The position numbers were made by a program, and so were the translations under genes. A stretch of DNA of 15,833 nt from CAZWDL01 sp964632995 (GTDB lineage Bacteria > Bacteroidota > Bacteroidia > Chitinophagales > Saprospiraceae): contig CAZWDL010000147.1 of the NCBI GenBank assembly GCA_964632995.1, forward strand, positions 1 to 15,833. The letters run 5' to 3'. This document shows positions 1 through 6,484 of this stretch, piece by piece (positions within the stretch are counted from its first letter, which is position 1; each line of letters opens with the position of its first letter). The notes under the pieces were generated by a model. That model did no database searches, was not told where the DNA came from, and worked only from the letters and a program-made list of their open reading frames with translations.

Positions 1-103
1 CTTAATCGATGCCGTTAGTCTGTATCTTAAAAAAAGGTCGTTGTAAGGCGCAGAGAGCGCTGAGGAAAGAAAGCTTTGCGTTTGCGGTTTTATACTCGAC
101 GTA

Positions 104-133
104 AATTGGTTTGAGAAATTTCTCAAACCAATT
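104..133. repeat. Perfect 30-bp palindrome
   Basis: Positions 104-133 equal their own reverse complement with no spacer; the centre is aaattt at 116-121. The core word tggtttga/tcaaacca recurs in the hairpin at 201-220, so the two are related. It could be a cruciform, a protein-binding site or part of a dispersed palindromic element. It lacks a T-tract, so it is not a typical intrinsic terminator. Confidence 0.75.
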
Positions 134-164
134 AAGTCGGTATATGCCGACGATGAATATCGGC

Positions 165-235
165 ATGCTGACCGCAAACGTCAGCATACTGACTCGAAGA
201 TGGTTTGATTTCTCAAACCATTTCGACTTCAGTAT
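165..235. repeat. Cluster of overlapping hairpins
   Basis: Two inverted repeats overlap. The first pairs atgctgac (165-172) with gtcagcat (180-187) across a 7-base loop. The second is long and imperfect: atactga (186-192) pairs with tcagtat (229-235), tcgaa (195-199) with ttcga (221-225 region), and tggtttga (201-208) with tcaaacca (213-220) over a 4-base loop. The two structures share bases around 186-187 and could be alternative folds. The strand and function are unknown. Confidence 0.6.
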
Positions 236-278
236 AGTTATGAGACAGCCTACCAACTTTTCCAAAATTCCAGAATTT

Positions 279-417
279 AGTTTACTCCGAAAAAGCATTT
301 TTTGTTACACAGCGTTTTACATAGGACCACAGATATTTGATATTCAACTAATTAACTCTGTGCACCTCTGTGCCTTCTCCGTGTATCTCTGTGTAATTTT
401 ACTTTTCGGAGTAAACT
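279..417. repeat. 139-bp unit bounded by 15-bp inverted repeats
   Basis: agtttactccgaaaa at 279-293 is the exact reverse complement of 403-417. The similarity extends imperfectly outwards (cagaattt on the left, ctcagaatt on the right). The interior has no coding potential that I can support and contains the ctctgtg-rich tract. It could be a small non-autonomous element or a pair of dispersed repeats in opposite orientation. Confidence 0.5.
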
Positions 418-481
418 CAGAATTAATCCTTTGAAACCCCATCAATTTGCCTGCCAATACGGCGCCCAATTCGTTATTCCC

Positions 482-1531
482 TCATTCCTCTTCCCGACTG
501 AATTCGCCGGTCTGTATCACCTCTTCCACTTTCGTTACGGGAGCTTCCACCAGATCGGCAATTTCTTCAATAGGCATGCCCTTCTTCCAGGCACGGAGGA
601 TGACGGCGCGTTCTTTTTCTTCTTTACCTTGTTCCAGACCTTGCTCCAGACCCTGCTCCAGACCCCGCTCCAGACCCTGTTCCAGACCCTGTTCCAGACC
701 TTGTTCCAGACCTTGTTCCAGACCTTGTTCCAGACCTTGTTCCAGACCTCGTTTCAGGCCTTGCTCCAGACCCTCTTTATGCCCCTTCTCCTTTAACTCT
801 TTTATTATAGCTTCTCTTATTCCCATAGCTGCTCTGAATTTAGTGACTGAATGGATACCCACCTTCAATTTATGATAAAATTCTTCTTCCTCAAAGTAAG
901 AATAGTAAGTAATGAAATCCATTACCTTTTGAATTTTTTCTTTAGCGATACCTCGGCGAAATAAGTGCCGCAACAACTCCATCTTAGTTACAAGACGTTG
1001 ATTATCACTTGCTTTTTTCAAATCTATCTCCCGCCGGGCTGCTTCAAGTACCAGGCCGAAAATATTACCGGAGTGCCGTAGGGAATCGAGCTCGTGATCC
1101 ATCAAGGTGAATGTATTAAAACTGTAATGAAGTTCAGTTCCGAAAAAGATTTCCCGGTACACTGAATTGTGATCCCGGCGGTCCGTATCAGTATAAATGG
1201 CTAAAGCCGTAATTGGCCGGTCATGACGGTCATAGATGCGATAGAAATATTGAAACATCCGCTTGGCGAAGCTGGGATCGGAATAACCCTGTATTTCCAC
1301 GTGCACCAGAAACCAGGATTCCGTTCCATCTTTGAGATAGGCCTTAATTAACTTATCCGCATGCCGGTTCCGGGCTTCCGACTCCGGAAACAGTTGCTCC
1401 AGTTCCTTGTCCAGAAAACTGAATCCGCGTCCGAAATCGATCAGATGGATGTGATCCGTGAAGAAGAAATGCAGGAATTCCTCCACCAAATCTTCGATGA
1501 TTCCTTTCCACAGCGTGTCCTTACTGATCAT
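482..1531 (-). CDS. Rpn-family PD-(D/E)XK nuclease / putative transposase, copy 1
   Basis: This 349-residue protein resembles the Rpn (recombination-promoting nuclease, PDDEXK_2) family, whose studied members are DNA endonucleases. The N-terminal fold starts DTLWKGIIEDLVEEFLHFF. A candidate active site is D59 in HADKLIK, then E79 and Q81 in VHVEIQG, the E-x-Q variant of E-x-K. SDPSFAKRMFQYFYRIYD follows, as is typical of the family. Residues 254-301 are twelve GLEQ-type tetrapeptides, predicted coiled or helical. The end, KGMPIEEIADLVEAPVTKVE, looks like a small helix-turn-helix. I chose the ATG at 1531 because copy 2 (13678-14589) is alike only from MxxKDTLWK onward; a longer frame opens at 1603. 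The two copies are roughly 80% identical in the shared part by eye. The gene is more AT-rich than its neighbours. A true transposase role is not shown. Confidence 0.82.
   Translation of the reverse strand: MISKDTLWKGIIEDLVEEFLHFFFTDHIHLIDFGRGFSFLDKELEQLFPESEARNRHADKLIKAYLKDGTESWFLVHVEIQGYSDPSFAKRMFQYFYRIYDRHDRPITALAIYTDTDRRDHNSVYREIFFGTELHYSFNTFTLMDHELDSLRHSGNIFGLVLEAARREIDLKKASDNQRLVTKMELLRHLFRRGIAKEKIQKVMDFITYYSYFEEEEFYHKLKVGIHSVTKFRAAMGIREAIIKELKEKGHKEGLEQGLKRGLEQGLEQGLEQGLEQGLEQGLEQGLERGLEQGLEQGLEQGKEEKERAVILRAWKKGMPIEEIADLVEAPVTKVEEVIQTGEFSREEE
628..772 (-). repeat. Twelve tandem 12-bp coding repeats (GLEQ) in rpn copy 1
   Basis: On the plus strand the unit cttgttccagac repeats twelve times without spacers from 628 to 771. 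There are small variants: cttgctccagac, cctgctccagac, cctgttccagac, cccgctccagac, and a divergent ctcgtttcaggc near 748-759. Each unit is four codons, so gain or loss of units keeps the reading frame. Copy 2 of the gene has only one unit, at 13818-13829. Confidence 0.92.
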
Positions 1532-1533
1532 TC

Positions 1534-1556
1534 GTATTTTGTTTGTTGCAAAATAC
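1534..1556 (-). promoter_or_regulatory. Inverted repeat abutting the rpn copy 1 start codon
   Basis: gtatttt (1534-1540) and aaaatac (1550-1556) are inverted arms around a 9-base spacer, ending two bases before the ATG of rpn copy 1. The same arms and nearly the same spacer sit at the start of rpn copy 2. The similarity continues about 45 bases further upstream as an AT-rich stretch (around 1573-1605 and 14632-14663). It may be an operator, or an RNA hairpin hiding the start region. Confidence 0.5.
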
Positions 1557-1635
1557 AAATTTTCAAGAATAGAATCAAATAATTTTATAAAAAACAAAAA
1601 CATTTATCTCCCCATCGGGCAAAGAATCACAAAAC

Positions 1636-1682
1636 AGTGAAACCATGCGACAACGAGGCCATGAAACAATCTCGTTTTCACT
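1636..1682 (-). terminator. Possible weak terminator hairpin after the FtsX remnant
   Basis: Read on the minus strand, agtgaaa plus acgag (1676-1682 and 1671-1675 on the plus strand) pair with ctcgt plus tttcact (1653-1657 and 1636-1642). An internal bulge interrupts the stem, and gttttgtg follows. The structure overlaps the ancestral stop codon of the FtsX remnant. The bulge is large and the T-tract is interrupted, so this is tentative. Confidence 0.25.
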
Positions 1683-2652
1683 CATATTTCAGTGCGTGCA
1701 CCGGGTTGCGCCGCGCCGCCCGTCAGGCCTGGAAGCTCACGGTCAGCAAGGCGATGAACAGAGTGATTGCCGTGGCCAACGCCAGGCTCGTCCAGGATAT
1801 GCCTGCCTGGTATTCAAAACCCTCCATCCAGCGCTGCATGGCGTAATAGGCCGGCGGCAGTGCGATGAGGCTTGCCAGGAGCACCCAGCGGGTGAATGTG
1901 CTGGTCATCATGAGAAAGAGCCGGGACACCGGAGCGCCCAACACCTTGCGAATACCGATCTCTTTTGTGCGCTGTTCAGCGGTGAAGGTAGCCAGGCCGA
2001 ACAAGCCCAGACAGGCAATGACGATGGCCAGGACGGTAAATACAGAAAGAATCTGCCCGACCCTCGTCTCCGCCTCGTACATGGACTCGAAGCGGTCGTC
2101 CAGGAAATTGTAATCGAAGGGCTGGCCGGGCGCCATTTCGCTCCAGCGGACCTGAAGGTCATTGATAAGGCCTGAAATATTTTCACCCTTGATCCGCAAA
2201 GCCAGATAGGAAGTACTGCGTCCCAGATAGATGATCATCGGATCAATGCGTTGCCGCAGTGATTCGTAGTGAAAATCCTTAATCACACCGATGACCCGGT
2301 AGGTTCCGAACAGCATTTCTCCCTCTTCCTCTCCTTCGTAGGCGCCGATCTCCTGTCCGATGGGATCATCGAGCTTAAAGATTTGCACCGCCGCTTCGTT
2401 GAGCAGCACGGCGCTGGAGTCGGCTGCATTTTCCCGCATAAAATCCCGTCCTTCGACGATCTCAATGCCCAGTGTTTTGATAAAATCGTGGTCAACGTAC
2501 CAGCTCTGGAGTACCTGCATATCATCGGGATTGGGGTTGCGCCCGAGAAAATGTCCGTTGGTATTCCGGCTAGAGGGCGTGGGCAAGTAGCTGGTAAGGG
2601 TAGCATTGACGACCTGCGGGTGCCGCATTATTTCCTGTTTGAAAGCATCCAG
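1678..2652 (-). pseudogene. C-terminal remnant of an FtsX/MacB-like ABC transporter permease
   Basis: About 300 residues match the C-terminal part of large FtsX-type permeases. A periplasmic MacB-like domain has FIKTLGIEIVEGRDF and GVIKDFHYESL. A transmembrane helix, ILSVFTVLAIVIACLGLFGL, is followed by the hallmark AEQRTKEIGIRKVLGA and two more helices. Intact relatives are usually near 800 residues, so the N-terminal half is missing. Reading upstream, family-like sequence LDAFKQEIMRHPQ persists to 2652 and then meets TAG at 2656-2658. Downstream, the frame hits TGA at 1723-1725. Beyond it the same frame continues RAARRNPVHALKYE and a second TGA at 1678-1680, the normal family ending with the expected Trp (TGG) changed to TGA. 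The gene is therefore damaged at both ends and is probably non-functional. The intact ATG-to-TGA part is 1723-2628. Confidence 0.85.
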
Positions 2653-2687
2653 CCCCTACTTTCCTTATTTTCCCGTAGCTTTACCCC

Positions 2688-4043
2688 ATGAATGATGAGG
2701 GTGCGACGTTGAATTTCTGGGAGCAGGCCGGTTATGCTGCCGGCATGCTGGGCTGGTCCGTTCTGACCAACATCATTACCGTGATGCTGATCTATTTCTA
2801 CGTGCCGCCGAGTAATGCGGATTTACCGGTTTTGGCGCCGCAGTTGGCCGTCTTTGGTTTGTTTTCCATGCTGTCTTTGGTTTTAGCCGGAGGGCGACTA
2901 CTCGACGCGGTGACGGATCCGCTGATCGCCTACTTCAGCGACGGCTCGAAGCATCCCGGCGGGCGGCGACTGCCTTTTATGCGGGTGGCTATTTTACCTT
3001 CGGTTTTATTTGCGATCCTGTTTTTTACACCGGTTACCTATCAGGAAAGTAAGGCCAACCTGTGGTGGCTCGCCTTCGTGCAGGCGGGCTTTTATTTTTC
3101 GCTCACGCTGTACATCATTCCCTACAATGCTTTGCTGCCGGAACTGGCCAACACGCCGAAAGAAAAAGTGCGCCTTTCCGCCTGGCTGTCTTTTACCTTT
3201 GTCCTCGGCATCATCATTTCCTCGCAGACGCCGGCACTGGCCGACTGGATAAAGGGCGCCTTCCAGTTTGGGACCCGCCACGGTGCTTTCCAGTGGGCCA
3301 TCGGTTCACTGAGTCTACTCTCCGGCTTTTTTATGGTAATCCCGTTGCTCACCCTCGATGAGCGACGCCACGCTCGAGGAGAACCGGCCACGGTTCCGCT
3401 GGGCCACGCACTGCGGCAGACGCTGGGCAACCGCAATTTCGGCATCTTCATTACGGCCGACTTCGCCTACTTCGTCTCTCTGACCATCATCAGCAGCGGC
3501 ATGCTTTACTTTCTCCGGGTACTACTGGGCCTGCCGGAAGCCATCGGCGGGCAGGTGATGGGGGCCATGGTGGTTGTTTCCCTCGTATTTTACCCGCTGG
3601 TCATCAGGGTGACCGATATCTTCGGTAAAAAATGGCCGCTCGCCATCGCTTTGTTTATGCTGGGCCTGCTCCTCTTCGCCGTCTTTTTCTTTGGAAAAGT
3701 TCCTCTATCTCCACGCTCCCAGATCTTCGGCTTCGCCATCCTCTGCGCGCTGCCGATCGCCTTCCTCGGCATCCTCCCCTATGCCATCATCGCCGATATT
3801 GCCGATGCCGACGGCCGCCGCACCGGTCAGCAGAAAGAAGGCATGTTCTTCGCCGTGCGCAATTTCACCGTCAAGATGGGACAAACCCTGGGCATCATGA
3901 CCTTCGCCATCCTCACTCTCTTCGGTAAAGACCCCGGTAACGACTGGGGTATCCGGCTGGCCGGATTGTTCGGCGCGGTGCTTTGTATACTGGCGGCGCT
4001 GCTGTTCACGCGATTCCGGGAACAGGAGGGCAGTAGGCAGTAG
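2688..4043 (+). CDS. GPH/MelB-type sugar:cation symporter (MFS_2)
   Basis: This 451-residue, roughly twelve-helix inner-membrane protein belongs to the glycoside-pentoside-hexuronide:cation symporter family, which couples sugar uptake to Na+ or H+. The diagnostic segment is GGRLLDAVTDPLIAYFSDG at residues 68-86, followed by GGRRLPFM. It includes Asp73, Asp77 and Asp85, at positions equivalent to the cation-site region of MelB. The later half contains PYNALLPEL and PYAIIADIADADGRRTGQQ, also typical of the family. Length is normal. The start is the ATG at 2688, with no Shine-Dalgarno, directly after the broken end of the divergent FtsX remnant. The stop at 4041-4043 falls inside a ggcagtag heptamer motif. 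The substrate cannot be told from the sequence, and no catabolic gene is adjacent. Confidence 0.88.
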   Translation: MNDEGATLNFWEQAGYAAGMLGWSVLTNIITVMLIYFYVPPSNADLPVLAPQLAVFGLFSMLSLVLAGGRLLDAVTDPLIAYFSDGSKHPGGRRLPFMRVAILPSVLFAILFFTPVTYQESKANLWWLAFVQAGFYFSLTLYIIPYNALLPELANTPKEKVRLSAWLSFTFVLGIIISSQTPALADWIKGAFQFGTRHGAFQWAIGSLSLLSGFFMVIPLLTLDERRHARGEPATVPLGHALRQTLGNRNFGIFITADFAYFVSLTIISSGMLYFLRVLLGLPEAIGGQVMGAMVVVSLVFYPLVIRVTDIFGKKWPLAIALFMLGLLLFAVFFFGKVPLSPRSQIFGFAILCALPIAFLGILPYAIIADIADADGRRTGQQKEGMFFAVRNFTVKMGQTLGIMTFAILTLFGKDPGNDWGIRLAGLFGAVLCILAALLFTRFREQEGSRQ

Positions 4044-4047
4044 AGGG
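4029..4047 (+). repeat. Short ggcagta heptamer repeat overlapping the symporter stop
   Basis: Two units of ggcagta lie here, and the second supplies the symporter TAG stop. Related arrays follow the stop codons at 7432 and 11308. The last residues of the symporter (GSRQ) are encoded by this repeat and probably are not family-conserved. Confidence 0.5.
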
Positions 4048-4099
4048 TGGCCGGGAATAATCTCAAACCGCCCTCTTTTCCCATTTCCACCAAATTCCC

Positions 4100-4107
4100 T
4101 ACCTTGG
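4100..4107 (+). promoter_or_regulatory. Candidate Bacteroidota -7 box upstream of ppx
   Basis: taccttgg is a one-mismatch fit to the Bacteroidota -7 consensus TAnnTTTG and ends 18 bases before the ATG at 4126. I do not see a clear -33 TTTG at the right distance, so this is weak. Confidence 0.25.
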
Positions 4108-4125
4108 ACGGATAACGACCTGCCT

Positions 4126-5652
4126 ATGAAACTCGCCGCCATCGACATCGGAACCAACTCCATCCACATGATAATTGTGGAAGCTACCGGCCGGCGCAGC
4201 TTTGAAGTCATTGACCGGGAGAAGGAGATGGTCAAGCTCGGCGCCGGGGTTTTTGCCTCCAACCGCCTAAGTGAGCGTGCTTTCGCCGAAGGGCTCAAGA
4301 CCATCCGCCGCTACGTCCAACTCGCCGACCAGCGCGGCGTCGATGAGATCATCACGGCTGCGACAAGTGCTATCCGCGAAGCGCGCAACGGCGGTGAATT
4401 CCTCGATGAGCTCGTGCGCCAGACCGGCATTTCTCCGGAAGTCATTTCCGGCACCAAGGAAGCCAAACTCATATTTCAGGCCGTGCGCAATGCCATCGCC
4501 CTGCAGGGCGAAAAGGCGCTGGTGCTGGATATCGGCGGTGGTAGCACGGAGGTGGTACTTGGCGACGAAGAAGAGGTCTACTTTGCCAAAAGCCTGAAAC
4601 TGGGTGTCCTGCGCCTACTGGATATGTTTAAAAACCCCGGCCCGGTAGGCGCCGAAGCCCGCGGCGTCTTGGAAGCCCACATCCGTTTTCTGGCACAGGA
4701 TGCCCTGGGCGAAGCCCGGAAGATGGGCTTTAAACGGGTGATCGGTACTTCCGGCACCATCCGCACCATGGGGGAGTCCGCTCATCTGGCGGGTGGGGGT
4801 CCTTCGCTGCGCTCGGTAAATGCAGAAATCGTACAACGCAGCGATATCGCCAAGGTGACGGATCAGTTGCTCGAACTGCCGGCGGAAAAGCGCACCAAAG
4901 TGGATGCCGTAAGTGAAAAACGCGCCGATGCGATTCACCTGGGCGGTGTTTTGCTCAACCAACTCCTGCAGCTTGCCGGGGTAGAAGAAATCACACTCTG
5001 TGAGGCTTCTCTCCGCGAGGGTCTCGTACTCGACTACCTGGAACGCCACGCCCATTACCTCGACAATCTCCCCCCTGCCCGGGACCTGCGCCACCGCAGT
5101 GTCGCCCAACTCGCCCTGAAGTACAATGTCGATTGGGAGCAAGCCTCCCACGTCGCCAACCTGGCCCTGCAGCTCTTCGACCAAACTAAAGAACTCCACC
5201 ACCTGGGCGATTACGAACGCGACATCCTCGAGTACGCCGCCCTGCTGCACGGCGTCGGAAAATACATTAGCTTTCAGCGCTACCACAAAAATTCGCGCTA
5301 CATCATCAAGCACGCCGGCCTGCGAGGATTCAACGACGAGGAGATCCTGCTCATCGGGCACGTAGCCCGCTATCATCGTAAAGGACGGCCCAAAAAGCGG
5401 CACAAGAAATTCAAAAGGCTCTCCAAAGGACAACGCCACCTGGTGCGGGTGCTCTCCGGCATCCTGCGCCTGGCCGTCAACCTCGACCGCAGCAAAAATC
5501 AACTCGTACGAGAAATCGACTGCGACACCTCCGACGGAACGCTCGAACTGCAGCTCTCCGGCGCTGACCGCTTCGAGCTGGAGGCCTGGGCCGCCCGGCA
5601 GCAACGCCGGCCGCTGGCCCGTGCACTGGGGAAGAAAATCAAAATCAAGTAA
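4126..5652 (+). CDS. ppx: Exopolyphosphatase / guanosine pentaphosphate phosphatase (Ppx/GppA)
   Basis: This 508-residue cytosolic enzyme fits the length of two-domain Ppx proteins. They remove terminal phosphates from polyphosphate and, in some members, convert pppGpp to ppGpp. The N-terminal actin-like ATPase fold has AAIDIGTNSIHMIIVE (residues 4-19), AATSAIREARNG, and a GTKEA motif whose Glu matches the family catalytic Glu. It also has LVLDIGGGSTEVVLG (about 137-151) and GTSGTIRTMGES. The C-terminal half is the helical HD-like domain with SHVANLALQLFDQT and LLHGVGKYISFQRYHKNS. The expected HD pair reads His-Gly, so this domain probably has no classic HD metal site, as in other Ppx proteins where the Asp is replaced. 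The start ATG lies 82 bases after the symporter stop. A terminator follows at 5673-5704. Ppx versus GppA cannot be separated by eye. Confidence 0.9.
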   Translation: MKLAAIDIGTNSIHMIIVEATGRRSFEVIDREKEMVKLGAGVFASNRLSERAFAEGLKTIRRYVQLADQRGVDEIITAATSAIREARNGGEFLDELVRQTGISPEVISGTKEAKLIFQAVRNAIALQGEKALVLDIGGGSTEVVLGDEEEVYFAKSLKLGVLRLLDMFKNPGPVGAEARGVLEAHIRFLAQDALGEARKMGFKRVIGTSGTIRTMGESAHLAGGGPSLRSVNAEIVQRSDIAKVTDQLLELPAEKRTKVDAVSEKRADAIHLGGVLLNQLLQLAGVEEITLCEASLREGLVLDYLERHAHYLDNLPPARDLRHRSVAQLALKYNVDWEQASHVANLALQLFDQTKELHHLGDYERDILEYAALLHGVGKYISFQRYHKNSRYIIKHAGLRGFNDEEILLIGHVARYHRKGRPKKRHKKFKRLSKGQRHLVRVLSGILRLAVNLDRSKNQLVREIDCDTSDGTLELQLSGADRFELEAWAARQQRRPLARALGKKIKIK

Positions 5653-5672
5653 AGACCCGTAGTAACTATTCA

Positions 5673-5704
5673 GTCGCCGCTGCGCGGCGATATTTTTTGT
5701 TTTG
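5673..5704 (+). terminator. Intrinsic terminator after ppx
   Basis: tcgccgc (5674-5680), loop tgc and gcggcga (5684-5690) form a 7-bp GC-rich stem. It is followed by tattttttgtttt. The stem begins 21 bases after the ppx stop codon and is the best Rho-independent terminator in the window. It separates ppx from the convergent DUF1232 gene. Confidence 0.9.
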
Positions 5705-5711
5705 CCACAGA

Positions 5712-6197
5712 TTACGGTTCCAGTGTTTCCTGGTCACCCTGTCCCCGGGTCTCCTCATCTCTATGTCTTCCTGTCTTACCGGCCTTCTCCCATTCCTGGT
5801 ATTCCTCCATCTCTGCCGATATAGCAAAGAAAAGCCAGGAGAACAAGCTTAGATCATCGAGATAACCGATGATGGGAATGGTGTCAGGGACCATGTCCAC
5901 CGGAATAATGAAATACAGCAACGAACCGATGATCATCAGCACCTGGGTGCGCGTAATGCCCTCGTATTCGCCGCGTACGTAGGCGCGGGTCATGCGGCAG
6001 AGCTGTTTCACCTTATCGACTATATCGTGGGTGAATTCCCCGACACTCTGGTACGACTGTACGCGATCGGCGGCGTCCTTCGTCAGCTTCCACACCCGGT
6101 CGGGCTTGCGCAGGAAGCTGCCCGCGTGAATGATGAGCACGCGAAACAGGATGGTTTTCGTTATTCTCAGTCCTTCTTTGATCAGGCCTTTATTCAT
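5712..6197 (-). CDS. DUF1232 (YkvA-like) membrane protein
   Basis: This 161-residue protein carries the DUF1232 signature YFIIPVDMVPDTIPIIGYLDD at residues 95-115. A hydrophobic helix precedes it (QVLMIIGSLLYFIIP), and SLFSWLFFAISAEMEEY follows. DUF1232 proteins are small membrane proteins of unknown biochemical role. The N-terminal 90 residues are amphipathic and basic. The last 20 or so residues (about 141-161, GRHRDEETRGQGDQETLEP) are strongly charged and encoded by a purine-rich tract (5712-5775). That tract resembles the low-complexity insert in the RND gene at the right end, so this tail may be repeat-derived. The gene converges with ppx. The start ATG at 6197 has no evident Shine-Dalgarno. 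Confidence 0.85.
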   Translation of the reverse strand: MNKGLIKEGLRITKTILFRVLIIHAGSFLRKPDRVWKLTKDAADRVQSYQSVGEFTHDIVDKVKQLCRMTRAYVRGEYEGITRTQVLMIIGSLLYFIIPVDMVPDTIPIIGYLDDLSLFSWLFFAISAEMEEYQEWEKAGKTGRHRDEETRGQGDQETLEP

Positions 6198-6484
6198 GAT
6201 CGGTTTGTTTTTGGATGTCTAGTGCCTCGGGCACTAGTGGCTTTTACATTAAACCCGAAAACGACGGGTTCTGTTTGAAAGATAAGCTTTTACCAGATAT
6301 TCCACCCGTTCTTCCACTCCTTTGCTATAACGGAACACTTCAAATTATCACTTCCCGGATTGACGAAAATCATTTGCGCTAACTAATTTTCTATTCAACT
6401 TCAAATTTGCCGGTAAGATGTATTCGACGAACCGGTGCCATCTTAACGAACGAAAAATATTGATTTCAAAAAAAACATCCCGCC
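6198..6484. other. Divergent intergenic region with two hairpins
   Basis: This 287-base gap separates the divergent DUF1232 and radical SAM genes, so both promoters should lie here. It contains a perfect 8-bp stem, ctagtgcc (6219-6226) with ggcactag (6230-6237), and a 6-bp stem, aacccg (6252-6257) with cgggtt (6265-6270). Neither has a T-tract. The right half (6335-6480) is AT-rich. I cannot assign promoter boxes with confidence. Confidence 0.5.

Larger units (their letters stand above)
1..481. other. Gene-free repeat-rich region downstream of rpn copy 1
   Basis: I see no credible gene here; the open frames on both strands run through palindromes and have no recognisable protein features. 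The stretch holds a perfect 30-bp palindrome (104-133), a stem-loop (136-151), an imperfect hairpin cluster (165-235) and a 15-bp inverted repeat pair (279-293 with 403-417). Between and around these lie low-complexity tracts: one around 48-90 rich in gcgcagagagcgc-like words, and one at 356-398 made of repeated ctctgtg/ccgtgt words. Tracts of this style recur between genes of many environmental Bacteroidota; that link is from general knowledge, not from a search. Confidence 0.6.

Noticed and set aside
628..771. Possible CRISPR array.
   Set aside because: The 12-bp units are contiguous, without spacers, and in frame within a protein gene. The same reasoning applies to the heptamers at 7438 and the 37-bp units at 13552.
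1723..1725. TGA read as tryptophan (recoded genetic code).
   Set aside because: TGA ends other genes here normally (for example the radical SAM gene at 7430-7432), and the permease remnant is also truncated at its other end, so decay is simpler.
1645..2175. Plus-strand open frame of 176 codons.
   Set aside because: It is antisense to the FtsX remnant, whose minus-strand translation matches a known family end to end.
4615..5604. Long minus-strand open frame of 329 codons.
   Set aside because: It lies entirely antisense to the clearly conserved ppx gene and has no recognisable domain; it results from GC-rich codon use on the other strand.
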